Assembly (NCBI GenBank): GCA_928722015.1
Contig: CAKMWI010000011.1
Location: forward strand, 228,729-292,728
Length of the DNA: 64,000 nucleotides
Origin: Candidatus Gastranaerophilales bacterium
GTDB taxonomy: Bacteria > Cyanobacteriota > Vampirovibrionia > Gastranaerophilales > Gastranaerophilaceae
Direction: 5' to 3'
Shown piece by piece: positions 8,587 to 16,322 of the stretch (its first letter is position 1; each line of letters begins with the position of its first letter). The position numbers and the translations under genes were made by a program. A model generated the notes under the pieces. That model was given only the letters and a program-made list of their open reading frames with translations. It searched no databases and was not told the origin of the DNA.

Positions 8587-8805
8587 TTTTTTCGGTTGGG
8601 CATACCTGCCCAACGATAAATTTGGACATTAACTGGATATTGAAATTTCTTTAATTTGATTAAATTACAACCTGATTTAAAAATACTCTTTGTAATTCTA
8701 TGTCCTAATAAAGTCCATTTTTGTCCGATTTGATTTTTTATAATCAAGCAACTTCCGACCATCTGTAATTTAGTGTTGTCGGGCAAGTATGCCCAACCGA
8801 AAATT
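8587..8805. mobile_element. MITE-like element with inverted ends
   Basis: A 17 bp perfect inverted repeat (TTTTCGGTTGGGCATAC at 8589-8605 and its complement at 8787-8803) encloses about 180 bp without a credible gene. Each end can also fold on itself, since GTTGGGCA-TACC-TGCCCAAC is a perfect 8 bp hairpin. The imperfect direct repeats at 8551 and 8824 lie outside it. This is the build of a miniature inverted-repeat element or a REP-like hairpin pair. No transposase is present and only one copy is seen in the window. Confidence 0.5.
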
Positions 8806-8839
8806 TATTCTATAGACAACGAACTGGACATTAAAATAC

Positions 8840-8871
8840 AGTAAGTTCCCCTTTTCTGCATTGTCTTGTTT
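8840..8871. repeat. 32 bp dispersed repeat, copy 2
   Basis: Exact copy of the block at 861-892, same orientation. It lies just right of the inverted-repeat element and left of the tRNA. Confidence 0.7.
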
Positions 8872-8891
8872 CTTTACAACAAGAAGCATTA

Positions 8892-8917
8892 AAAAAGAGG
8901 ATATAAAAAACCCTCTA
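8892..8917 (-). terminator. Terminator of the tRNA-Met transcript
   Basis: Read leftwards, a short stem (AGAGG with CCTCT) around an A/T-rich loop is followed by six T. It lies seven bases after the end of the mature tRNA. Confidence 0.65.
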
Positions 8918-8924
8918 AATTAAA

Positions 8925-8998
8925 TAGCAAGGGAGAGATTCGAACTCTCGACCTCACGGGTATGAGCCGTGCGCTCTCACCAACTGAGCTACCTTGCC
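8925..8998 (-). tRNA. tRNA-Met (anticodon CAU)
   Basis: A 74-base cloverleaf. The acceptor GGCAAGG pairs with CCTTGCT (one G-U at the end). The D arm is AGCTCAGTTGGTGAGAGC, the anticodon stem CACGG/CCGTG holds the loop CTCATAC with anticodon CAU, and the T arm holds GTTCGAAT. The discriminator is A and CCA is not encoded. G1-U72 pairing and the lack of three G-C pairs in the anticodon stem argue for elongator rather than initiator Met. A lysidine-modified tRNA-Ile2 cannot be excluded. Confidence 0.93.
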
Positions 8999-9131
8999 AT
9001 ATACCTTTTTCCTATTAAATTTTCAGCAGTTTACCCGCGTACACTTATTCTTACATAAATATAAAAATATTTCAAGTATTTATTATAATATAACAGAAAA
9101 CAATAAAAACTTAGAAAAGCAATATTTGATA

Positions 9132-9137
9132 TATAAT
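9132..9137 (+). promoter_or_regulatory. -10 element TATAAT, six bases before the MATE start
   Basis: TATAAT followed by TGTTGT and ATG at 9144. There is no room for a ribosome site, so transcription should start at or next to the A of ATG (leaderless mRNA). No clear -35 is visible. Confidence 0.6.
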
Positions 9138-9143
9138 TGTTGT

Positions 9144-10523
9144 ATGATTAAAGATTTAACAAAAGGCGAACCCCTAAAACTAATACTTCTATTTTCTATT
9201 CCCCTGCTAATTGGAAATATTTTCCAACAATTATACAACCTAGCAGATATTGTTATTGTAGGCAGGACACTTGGAATGGAAGCTTTAGCTGCTGTTGGTG
9301 CCGTTGCTCCTTTATTTTTTCTGATAATGTTTGCTATTGTTGGACTAAATAATGGATTTGCCGTTATCACAGGACAAAGGTTCGGCGCTGGAGACTATGA
9401 TGGTGTAAGAAGATCAGTTACTATATCTACAATTCTCAGCACAGTTATTACAATTATTTCAACAATATTCTTTTCCGTTTTTATGAAACAAATACTCTTT
9501 TTAATGAATGTACCAGAATCAATCATGCACAATGCATATTGGTATATTCAGATTTGTGTTTTCGGACTTGTTACAGTAAATTTTTATAACCTTCTGGCAA
9601 GTATTGTAAGAGCTTTGGGTGATAGCAAAACTCCACTATATTTTTTAATTCTTGCATCAATTTTAAATGTTTTTCTGGCTTTATTTTTTATACTAAAATT
9701 TGGATGGGGTGTCCCGGGTTCTGCTATTGCTGTTGTTTTATCACAAGGATTTTCAGCATTACTATGCATTTTTTATATAAAATTAAAATTTCCTATCCTA
9801 CACATAAAAAAAGAAGAATGGAAATTCGACTTTTTTCACAATAATGAAGATAGAGAATTTGCAAAACTGCACCTAAACGTTGGACTACCTACCGCCGTAC
9901 AATTCTCTGTTCTTGGAATAGGTATACTTATTATCCAAAGTGTTTGTAATTCTTTTGGTTCAAATGTTATTGCAGCATTTACCGCAGCATTAAGAATCGA
10001 ACAAATTGCAACAATGCCTATGATATCTTTCGGAATTGCTCTTGCGGCTTTTGTTGCTCAAAACTTTGGAGCAGAAAAAATTAAAAGAATACGTCAGGGT
10101 GTTAAACGCGGCTCTGTCATCAATATTGTTCTAAGTATTATAATGGCAATCATTATGCATTATTGGGGAAGCCATATTGTACAGCTTTTTATCGGTAATG
10201 GAAATCCTGATGTTATTAAAATTGCACACGATTATTTATGGATTAGTACATTATTTTACTTCTTTTTAGGACAAATCTTTATTTTCAGAAATTCTTTACA
10301 AGGCATGGGAAAACCACTTATTCCTTTGTCTTCATCATTTGCAGAGCTTATGGTAAGGGCTTATGCAGCAGGGTATCTGGCTGTTCAATACGGATATTTT
10401 GGAGTATTTTATGCAGGCCCTATTGCCTGGGTAACAGCATCAATTGTAGTTACTGTCGGATATTTTATAAATATTAGAAAAATCATTAAAAAATTTATAA
10501 AAAGCGAAAATATAAAAAATTAA
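9144..10523 (+). CDS. MATE family multidrug/cation antiporter
   Basis: A 459-residue transporter with about 12 membrane helices in two MatE halves. The hallmark N-terminal block IPLLIGNIFQQLYNLADIVIVGR is recognisable, and the second half begins near GLPTAVQFSVLGIG. Such proteins export drugs or metabolites in exchange for Na+ or H+. A longer open frame begins at 8994, but that start lies inside the tRNA gene and its 50 extra residues look non-coding, so ATG 9144 is chosen. The TATAAT six bases upstream supports this start and a leaderless transcript. The substrate cannot be predicted. Confidence 0.92.
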   Translation: MIKDLTKGEPLKLILLFSIPLLIGNIFQQLYNLADIVIVGRTLGMEALAAVGAVAPLFFLIMFAIVGLNNGFAVITGQRFGAGDYDGVRRSVTISTILSTVITIISTIFFSVFMKQILFLMNVPESIMHNAYWYIQICVFGLVTVNFYNLLASIVRALGDSKTPLYFLILASILNVFLALFFILKFGWGVPGSAIAVVLSQGFSALLCIFYIKLKFPILHIKKEEWKFDFFHNNEDREFAKLHLNVGLPTAVQFSVLGIGILIIQSVCNSFGSNVIAAFTAALRIEQIATMPMISFGIALAAFVAQNFGAEKIKRIRQGVKRGSVINIVLSIIMAIIMHYWGSHIVQLFIGNGNPDVIKIAHDYLWISTLFYFFLGQIFIFRNSLQGMGKPLIPLSSSFAELMVRAYAAGYLAVQYGYFGVFYAGPIAWVTASIVVTVGYFINIRKIIKKFIKSENIKN

Positions 10524-10524
10524 A

Positions 10525-10548
10525 AAAGCAAGCTATTCAGCTTGCTTT
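10525..10548. terminator. Bidirectional terminator between MATE and parvulin genes
   Basis: A perfect 10 bp stem (AAAGCAAGCT with its complement) closes an ATTC loop. On the minus strand it is followed by a T-rich run, so it can end both converging transcripts. Confidence 0.85.
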
Positions 10549-10569
10549 AAACAAAATATCAAATTAGCT

Positions 10570-10941
10570 TTAACGTTTAGCGGTTGTTTTTATTATATGC
10601 CATCCAAACTTTGTTCCCACCGGATCCGATATTTCACCGACTTTCAAGTCAAATGCCGTATCGGCAAACTGTTGCACCATTTGTTTTCTATTAAAAAAGC
10701 CCAAATCCCCGCCGTTTTGTCCTGATGGGCAGAGTGAATATTGCCTTGCAGCATCTTCAAAAGTTATCTTCCCATTTTCAATATCTTTCTTTATCTTTAC
10801 AGCATCAGAACGGTTCTTTACAAGGATATGACTTGCCCTTACTTCATGAATATCCAAATTAGGATTTAAAAAATTCGCAAATGAACTAAGTCCAACAAAA
10901 ACAATTGCAATTGCCATAAATATTTTTATAATTGATTTCAT
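10570..10941 (-). CDS. Parvulin-type peptidyl-prolyl isomerase, exported
   Basis: A 123-residue protein made of an N-terminal signal or anchor (about 1-22) and one parvulin rotamase domain. The domain motifs are clear: VRASHILVKN, then ITFEDAARQYSLCPSGQNGGDLGFF and a C-terminal FGWHIIK. Such PpiC/SurA-type domains catalyse cis-trans isomerisation of prolyl bonds, here probably outside the cytoplasm to help folding. It lacks the extra chaperone domains of SurA or PrsA, so it is a minimal isomerase. An AGGAGG ribosome site precedes the ATG. Confidence 0.9.
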   Translation of the reverse strand: MKSIIKIFMAIAIVFVGLSSFANFLNPNLDIHEVRASHILVKNRSDAVKIKKDIENGKITFEDAARQYSLCPSGQNGGDLGFFNRKQMVQQFADTAFDLKVGEISDPVGTKFGWHIIKTTAKR

Positions 10942-10998
10942 TTTGCCTCCTGATTATTCACAACGCTATTGTATTATAAGAAACTATAAAAATAAATA

Positions 10999-11673
10999 CT
11001 ACAACTGTATTGTTCTCAAAACAAAATAATATCGATAATTACCCCAGTACACAATAATTGAAACAAAATTATTATCCAAATCTGAAGCTTCCAAATATGT
11101 ATCAGGAATAGGTTTTCGTTTTGAACTTTTAAAAGTTTTTCCGATAAATTTAAGAGCTTTTTCTCTTATTAACTGAGTTTTTGTCAATTTAATCTGAGGC
11201 AGATTATTTTTATAAAAATTCATAGGTACCATCTCTTTTTTATAGCATGGAACAATATATTTAACTCTTCCTGCTTCTTTAAACAAAATAAACCAAGCAC
11301 CATCATGCTCTCTCGGGGTTAAAAGATAATAACCAGGTTGAATTGCTATAGTTTTAAAATACAAAGGAGCAGTCAACCTGAAAAGTGGATAAGGAGACCA
11401 AGTAGAATACATTGTATCCTGATATTCTCCCGGATCAATATCATGAACATATTTAAATTCCGGAACAGGCATATCCCGATACATTTGTTCTATATCTATA
11501 TCTTCCGTATACTCATCATCAGCTATTTCCTGAGTATCAACATCTTCAGGATATGAAACAGTATTTTGCTCTTGAGATTGCGAATTCGATTCTACTTCTG
11601 CCGAATAACCAGAAGATACTGAAACTGCTAAAGTACAAACTATTAAAATTATACCTGTTATTATACGTTTCAT
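10999..11673 (-). CDS. Secreted protein of unknown function
   Basis: A 224-residue protein with a signal peptide (ITGIILIVCTLAVSVSS, cleavage near YSA-EV). An acidic, Gln/Glu-rich linker to about residue 60 is followed by a globular part rich in Tyr, Pro and Lys. That part contains GYYLLTPREHDGAWFILF and repeated aromatic strands, so it is probably a beta-rich periplasmic or envelope domain. No known family was recognised. The start is supported by a TAAAAT six bases upstream and the absence of a usable ribosome site. It faces away from the histidine kinase gene. Confidence 0.7.
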   Translation of the reverse strand: MKRIITGIILIVCTLAVSVSSGYSAEVESNSQSQEQNTVSYPEDVDTQEIADDEYTEDIDIEQMYRDMPVPEFKYVHDIDPGEYQDTMYSTWSPYPLFRLTAPLYFKTIAIQPGYYLLTPREHDGAWFILFKEAGRVKYIVPCYKKEMVPMNFYKNNLPQIKLTKTQLIREKALKFIGKTFKSSKRKPIPDTYLEASDLDNNFVSIIVYWGNYRYYFVLRTIQL

Positions 11674-11679
11674 ATAACC

Positions 11680-11685
11680 ATTTTA
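11680..11685 (-). promoter_or_regulatory. -10 element TAAAAT, six bases before the 11673 start
   Basis: Read leftwards: TAAAAT, GGTTAT, ATG. This has the same spacing as the other leaderless candidates in the window. A GGAGAA lies further upstream but is too far away to act as a ribosome site. Confidence 0.5.
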
Positions 11686-11777
11686 ATAGTTCTCCAATGA
11701 AAATCAATCATTCCGATAATTGAAACTTACAACTCTTAAAATAATATTAATTTCACTCAATTCATTAGATAATTTGT

Positions 11778-11783
11778 TATAAT
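11778..11783 (+). promoter_or_regulatory. -10 element TATAAT, six bases before the histidine kinase start
   Basis: TATAAT, AAATTT, then ATG at 11790. No Shine-Dalgarno sequence fits, which predicts a leaderless transcript. Confidence 0.6.
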
Positions 11784-11789
11784 AAATTT

Positions 11790-12536
11790 ATGAATGATAT
11801 TGAACAAAATTATGAAGATTTTATTTCTACAGTAAGTCATGAATTGAGAACTCCTCTTACTTCTATCAGAGGTTTTTCACAAACAATGCTTTCCTCTTGG
11901 GATAAATTAGATGATGATAGCAAAAAAAAATTTATAAAAATTATAGAAGAGCAATCCAACAGACTTATACACCTTGTAGAAAATATGCTCTCTGTTACAA
12001 AATTAAAGTCAAATAATAACCATTTTGTATTCAATGAAGTTGCAATAAAAACACCGATAGAACAAGTTATTTCTATTGTCAAAACTCAATATCCAACACA
12101 TAAATTTGAACTGAATTGCAGAGAAAATATCCCGAACATATTTGTTGATAGAGATAAATTTCAACAAATTATGACCAATTTGATAGAAAATAGTGCCAAA
12201 TATTCACCGGAAAATTCAACAACATACATTTCAGCTTCAACTAAAAATAATAATGTTACAATAACTGTTTCAAACATAGGAATTGGAATTGAAGAAAAAG
12301 ACTATGACAAAATTTTTACTAAATTTGCAAGGATAGATAATCCCCTGACTCGAAAAGTGCAAGGAAGCGGACTTGGTTTATATATAACAAAAAATTTGGT
12401 CGAAAAAATGGAGGGCAAAATCTCAGTCTCTTCAAAACCTCTAAATGATAGTTCAAATTTAAGTAAAATAACATTCGAAGTTAGCATGCCAATAAAAAAC
12501 ATAGAAGAACAAGCGAGGATAAAATGCAATCAGTAA
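11790..12536 (+). CDS. Soluble histidine kinase without a sensor domain
   Basis: A 248-residue kinase that begins almost directly with the HisKA dimerisation helix. The phosphorylated His is H17 in STVSHELRTPLTSIRG. The ATPase part is complete: N box LIENSAKYSPE, G1 box GIGIEEKDYDKIF, and G2 box GSGLGLYITKNLVEKMEG. With 16 residues before the active site there is no input domain or membrane helix, so it must be controlled by a partner protein or by its cytoplasmic state. Its stop overlaps the start of the response regulator by 13 bases, so the two are co-translated and presumably form a pair. The leaderless-type promoter supports this short start. Confidence 0.92.
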   Translation: MNDIEQNYEDFISTVSHELRTPLTSIRGFSQTMLSSWDKLDDDSKKKFIKIIEEQSNRLIHLVENMLSVTKLKSNNNHFVFNEVAIKTPIEQVISIVKTQYPTHKFELNCRENIPNIFVDRDKFQQIMTNLIENSAKYSPENSTTYISASTKNNNVTITVSNIGIGIEEKDYDKIFTKFARIDNPLTRKVQGSGLGLYITKNLVEKMEGKISVSSKPLNDSSNLSKITFEVSMPIKNIEEQARIKCNQ

Positions 12537-13825
12537 CTCTTATCATTGACAAACGATTAGAACTGTCAACAAAGTATAAGAAATTGCTGGAATCAGATTC
12601 TAATCATGTAATAGTATCAAAAGACTTAATCTCTGCAATAAAAATAATTCAGGATAAAGAACCTGATTTAATAATTATTTCTGATAGCTTTGATAACGAT
12701 TTGTCTGACTTTTGCAAACAAGTTCGAGCTTTAACATATAACATGCGCCCTATTATTGTTGCATTATCAAAGTCTGCCGATTTTAACGATATGATTAAAG
12801 TTTTGAATAACGGAGCAGACGATTTTCTATCAGAACCTGTCAACTCAGAAGAATTTAAAGTCAGAATGATGGCGCATCTACGACGAGAATTTGAATCAAT
12901 TCTTGATTCTAAAGTACTTTTACCAGGAAAAAATTATACTCTGCGTGCAATCAAAAGAAAACTTTCAGAAAAAAACAACTGGGCAATGTTATATATAAGC
13001 ATAGAAAATTTCGACAGCTATAAAGAAGCCTACACTGAACTTGCATCTGATAAACTTCTTCAAACTTACAGTGCAATTATTAAAGCTTCATTAGATGAAA
13101 ATGATTACTTCGGACAGCTGAGTGAAAATATATTTCTGGTAATAACAGATACTATAAAATCAGAACGTCTTGCTCGCTTTTTAACATTTGCATTCGATTC
13201 TGTTTCAAATAAATTCTATGCAGAACATGATTTAGAACGAGGCTATATGATTCTTCAAGGGGATGAATTTGCCGGACGCAGAGCAAATTTTGTCCATTCA
13301 ACTATTAGCGTGGCTACAAACGAATTTCACAAGTATAAAGATACCACACAAATTTTGAATACATTAATCCAAATTCATAATATGGCAAATTTAGCAAACA
13401 CATCAAATTATTTAATTGAACGCCCGAAAATTGAAGGTGAAAACAGCATTTCAGAAAAAGACTATAATAATAAAATCCTTATTTTTGAAACAGATGAAGC
13501 ATTGAGTGTTCTTTTAAATACAATTTTAAATCTACAGGGTTATAAAACAAAAATACTAAATGAATATTCTCTTCCATCAGAAGAAGAAATCCCTGCACTT
13601 ATAATAATTGACGCAGGAGATTTAGAAAAGAAAAATGGTCTAAATCTGTGCTATCAAATTAAACAACATCAAAAATTTAATGATACAAAAATTATTGTAA
13701 CATCAATCATACATGACAAAGAACTCGTCTTAAATACAGGCGCAGATTTATATCTGCCAAAACCCTATGACATAGCAGCATTAATAAAATGGGTAGAAAA
13801 CTTTATAAAAGAATATAATAATTAA
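12524..13825 (+). CDS. Response regulator: REC - degenerate GGDEF - REC
   Basis: A 433-residue regulator. The first receiver (1-125) keeps the phosphorylatable D54 in IISDSFD, but the conserved Lys is replaced by Glu (FLSEPVN), so it is likely inactive or altered. The middle (about 150-290) has the outline of a diguanylate cyclase domain, but the GG(D/E)EF loop reads GQLSENIF, so no c-di-GMP synthesis is expected. The second receiver (about 315-433) has IIIDAGD and LPKPYD and may be the active one. There is no DNA-binding domain. It resembles PleD in domain types but not in order. Output through protein contact is inferred. Confidence 0.82.
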   Translation: MQSVTLIIDKRLELSTKYKKLLESDSNHVIVSKDLISAIKIIQDKEPDLIIISDSFDNDLSDFCKQVRALTYNMRPIIVALSKSADFNDMIKVLNNGADDFLSEPVNSEEFKVRMMAHLRREFESILDSKVLLPGKNYTLRAIKRKLSEKNNWAMLYISIENFDSYKEAYTELASDKLLQTYSAIIKASLDENDYFGQLSENIFLVITDTIKSERLARFLTFAFDSVSNKFYAEHDLERGYMILQGDEFAGRRANFVHSTISVATNEFHKYKDTTQILNTLIQIHNMANLANTSNYLIERPKIEGENSISEKDYNNKILIFETDEALSVLLNTILNLQGYKTKILNEYSLPSEEEIPALIIIDAGDLEKKNGLNLCYQIKQHQKFNDTKIIVTSIIHDKELVLNTGADLYLPKPYDIAALIKWVENFIKEYNN

Positions 13826-14010
13826 CTTAAAATATCTTCTAAAATTTCAGCATTGCGAGGAGCATCTTTTAATTGTTGTTTTGATAATCTGCGCATGTAA
13901 TTTCGCAAAGCTTCTCTTATTAATTCACTTCTTGAACAACATTCAGTATTTGCCAAGCCATCTACCTTATTCAAAAATTCATCCGGCATTGTTACTAAAA
14001 TTTTAGCCAT
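13822..14010 (-). CDS. Ribbon-helix-helix (CopG family) DNA-binding protein
   Basis: A 62-residue protein with the ribbon ILVTMPDEFLNKVD and helices containing CSRSELIREALRNYMRR, the CopG/RHH pattern for dimers that bind operator DNA. No toxin gene follows, so an antitoxin role is not supported. It is more likely a small transcriptional regulator, possibly of itself. It converges with the response regulator and overlaps its stop by four bases. An AAAGGG ribosome site is present. Confidence 0.85.
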   Translation of the reverse strand: MAKILVTMPDEFLNKVDGLANTECCSRSELIREALRNYMRRLSKQQLKDAPRNAEILEDILS

Positions 14011-14145
14011 AAAACTAACCCTTTCTCATAATAATTATAACATAGCGATTAGGTTTAATCAAGATGGAATTCCCCTTCTCACCACCTACGGGTCGGCATT
14101 GTAAAAAATTTTTCAATGAATAATATTAAAACGAAAGGAGTCAAT

Positions 14146-14712
14146 ATGGAAGAAAATCAAAAAACAGAAGAAACTGTAAAAATTAAAGAAAAAAACTATC
14201 CAATGTGTTCAAATCATCCTTTAATGAAAACTTTAATGGTTGGCCTATTAATTTTTCTAGGAGCATTTTGTGCATTTTATACCGTTGCAGATTGGCACAT
14301 GAAATCATTGTTGGGACCAGCTTTTGGACCAAGACCTTTTGCTGACAGAATGGAAAGAATGATTCAAAAAGATATGCGTACAATGGATTATATGATGAGA
14401 GAAAACAGAAGATTCTCAAGAAAAGCAGCACAAGTAATACATCTTGAACAAACAAAAGACGCATATAAAGTCATTATCGATTTAAGAGCATTTGACAACA
14501 ATGAAAATAATCTTCAAACTTCAGTAAACGGTAAAATTTTAACAATTAATGGACGTACCATAAGAAAATCCAAACATAATGAGCAAATTTCTGAATTTCA
14601 ACAAAATTATCTATTTGGAGACAATGTTAGATTGAAAGATTTGACCAAAGAAACCGACGGAAATTATTATATAATAACAATTCCAATAGGTGAAAGTGAA
14701 ACAGAAGAATAA
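14146..14712 (+). CDS. Membrane-anchored Hsp20/alpha-crystallin-like protein
   Basis: A 188-residue protein with a cytoplasmic-looking charged N-terminus, one membrane helix (about 22-43, MKTLMVGLLIFLGAFCAFYT) and a C-terminal domain with the small-heat-shock pattern. The pattern is YKVIIDLRAFDNNENNLQTS, then VNGKILTINGR and a final IITIPIGE. Small heat-shock proteins hold unfolded proteins, but membrane-tethered forms are unusual. ATG 14146 is preferred over the upstream ATG at 14116, because AAAGGAG lies at the right distance only from 14146. The domain call is moderately secure and the chaperone role is inferred. Confidence 0.7.
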   Translation: MEENQKTEETVKIKEKNYPMCSNHPLMKTLMVGLLIFLGAFCAFYTVADWHMKSLLGPAFGPRPFADRMERMIQKDMRTMDYMMRENRRFSRKAAQVIHLEQTKDAYKVIIDLRAFDNNENNLQTSVNGKILTINGRTIRKSKHNEQISEFQQNYLFGDNVRLKDLTKETDGNYYIITIPIGESETEE

Positions 14713-14741
14713 AATTTAAAATTTTCAAATGAATACATTTA

Positions 14742-15215
14742 TTAAAAGGTTTGTTTTTGTAATTTGTCAAAGACAGATCTTTTATAATTATAATTAAAAG
14801 TAAAGTTTACATCCACAAATTTCCCTGTGAAAAATTCGGGCAATGGTTCCAGTGGAGAAGTATCATTTAATGCTTTTATTGCAGCTTCATCCATTCTTTT
14901 ATTTCCGGACGACTTTCCTATTTTTATATTTGTAATCCGTCCATCTTTTTGCACTCTGTACTGTAAAACAGTACTACTATTTGTATTCTCTGATGGTGGA
15001 TTCCAATTAGCTTTAATTGAATGTTGCATCTTTTTCATATAAGAAGCCCAACCAGCATCTTTCATATCCTCTTTTTGAGAAGATGAAACACCAGACTTAT
15101 TAAATACACTTTTAATAGTATTACTGTTTTTATTAATAGCATACGCACTGCCAAAAGCAGTCAAAATAACTACCACAATAAAACTATATGCAAATATTAT
15201 ATACTTTTGCTTCAT
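14742..15215 (-). CDS. TonB-type C-terminal domain protein, single membrane anchor
   Basis: A 157-residue protein with an N-terminal membrane segment (about 6-27) and a TonB-like C-terminal fold. The fold motifs are YMKKMQHSIKANWNPP, LQYRVQKDGRITNIKIGKSSG and DEAAIKALNDTSPLEPLP. In TonB this domain contacts outer-membrane receptors, and many bacteria also have stand-alone copies in cell-envelope proteins. No ExbB, ExbD or receptor gene is in the window and the proline-rich spacer is missing, so energy transduction is doubtful. It lies 33 bases after mtnA and may be the last gene of the ruvC-mtnA transcript. It has its own AAGGAAGG ribosome site. Confidence 0.78.
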   Translation of the reverse strand: MKQKYIIFAYSFIVVVILTAFGSAYAINKNSNTIKSVFNKSGVSSSQKEDMKDAGWASYMKKMQHSIKANWNPPSENTNSSTVLQYRVQKDGRITNIKIGKSSGNKRMDEAAIKALNDTSPLEPLPEFFTGKFVDVNFTFNYNYKRSVFDKLQKQTF

Positions 15216-15248
15216 ATATAACCTTCCTTTCTTGAACTGATTATAACT

Positions 15249-16310
15249 CTATCTTTTTTTAAATACTTCAGCAATAGAATTATTATAATCAGGTCGTAAA
15301 ATTCCTTTTTCTGTAATAATTCCCGTAATAAGCTCATGAGGAGTTACATCAAATCCAGGATTTATAATATTCACGCCCTGCGCACAAATTGGTTTTCCAT
15401 TTATGTGAGTTACCTCGTCATGAGAGCGCTCTTCAATAACAATTTCATCTCCGGATTTAATACTTGTATCAATTGTAGATAACGGAGCTGCGACATAAAA
15501 AGGAATATTATGGTATTTTGCAGCAATAGCAACAGTATAAGTTCCAATTTTATTTGCAGCATCACCATTTGCAGCAATTCTGTCAGCTCCGACACATACC
15601 ATATCTATCATCCCTTTTTTCATAAAATATGAACACATACCATCTGTTATAAGTGTTACAGGGATTCCATCCATAGTAAGTTCAAGAGTAGTAATCCTTG
15701 CCCCCTGCTGACGAGGTCTTGTTTCATCAGCAAAAACTTGAATCGTATTATCTTTTGCATAGGCTGAACGCACAACACCCAGAGCAGTACCGTATCCTAC
15801 AGTTGCTAATGCTCCGGCATTACAATGAGTCAAGATAGTTGCACCTTTAGGAACTATTTCTGAACCATAATCACCAATTTTTTTATTTATTGAAATATCT
15901 TCAAGCTCCAATTTTTTACCATTATCCGCAAGTTCTTTAATCAGTGTTTTTATATCTGATTTAGAATTTTTAATAATTTCTTTTTGCTGCTCAACAGCCC
16001 ACATAAGATTAACAGCCGTTGGTCTGGCACTTGCTATATAATCAGCTTTTTCAAGTAATCGATTTACAAAATCTTCACGAGAAAGATTCAAATTTTCAAG
16101 CTCCTGCGCAAATAACACAACACCATGAGCCCCTGCTATACCTATTGCAGGAGCCCCTCTAACTATCATTGTTTTTATAGCATCAAACATATCCTGCCCT
16201 GTTGTAATATTTATATATTCAAAAGAATCAGGGAATTTAGTTTGATCCACCATTTTCGAATATGTATCTATCCATTCAATTGTTCTTATTTTTGACTGAA
16301 ATTCTGCCAT
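15249..16310 (-). CDS. mtnA: S-methyl-5-thioribose-1-phosphate isomerase
   Basis: A 353-residue enzyme of the eIF2B-like fold that converts methylthioribose-1-phosphate to methylthioribulose-1-phosphate in methionine salvage. Diagnostic blocks are IVRGAPAIGIAGAHG near residue 50, ILTHCNAGALATVGYGTALG with the catalytic Cys, VFADETRPRQQGARITTLEL, and GADRIAANGDAANKIGTY with the catalytic Asp. The length is typical. No other salvage gene is nearby. The enzyme may instead serve a short shunt that disposes of methylthioadenosine or 5-deoxyadenosine, the latter a by-product of radical SAM enzymes such as HydG and AmrS in this window. That link is inference. Confidence 0.95.
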   Translation of the reverse strand: MAEFQSKIRTIEWIDTYSKMVDQTKFPDSFEYINITTGQDMFDAIKTMIVRGAPAIGIAGAHGVVLFAQELENLNLSREDFVNRLLEKADYIASARPTAVNLMWAVEQQKEIIKNSKSDIKTLIKELADNGKKLELEDISINKKIGDYGSEIVPKGATILTHCNAGALATVGYGTALGVVRSAYAKDNTIQVFADETRPRQQGARITTLELTMDGIPVTLITDGMCSYFMKKGMIDMVCVGADRIAANGDAANKIGTYTVAIAAKYHNIPFYVAAPLSTIDTSIKSGDEIVIEERSHDEVTHINGKPICAQGVNIINPGFDVTPHELITGIITEKGILRPDYNNSIAEVFKKR

Positions 16311-16322
16311 TTACTTTTCCTT

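Noticed and set aside
8508..8786. 92-codon open frame on the minus strand inside the inverted-repeat element
   Set aside because: It runs through the hairpin end of the element, has no ribosome site and shows no recognisable protein pattern. The inverted repeats explain the sequence better.
8994..9143. Upstream extension of the MATE gene (50 extra codons)
   Set aside because: The start would lie inside the tRNA-Met gene, and the extra residues do not resemble the family. ATG 9144 has a -10 box at the leaderless distance.
13822..14010. CopG protein as antitoxin of a toxin-antitoxin pair
   Set aside because: No toxin-like frame lies on either side; the neighbours are a response regulator and an Hsp20-like membrane protein.
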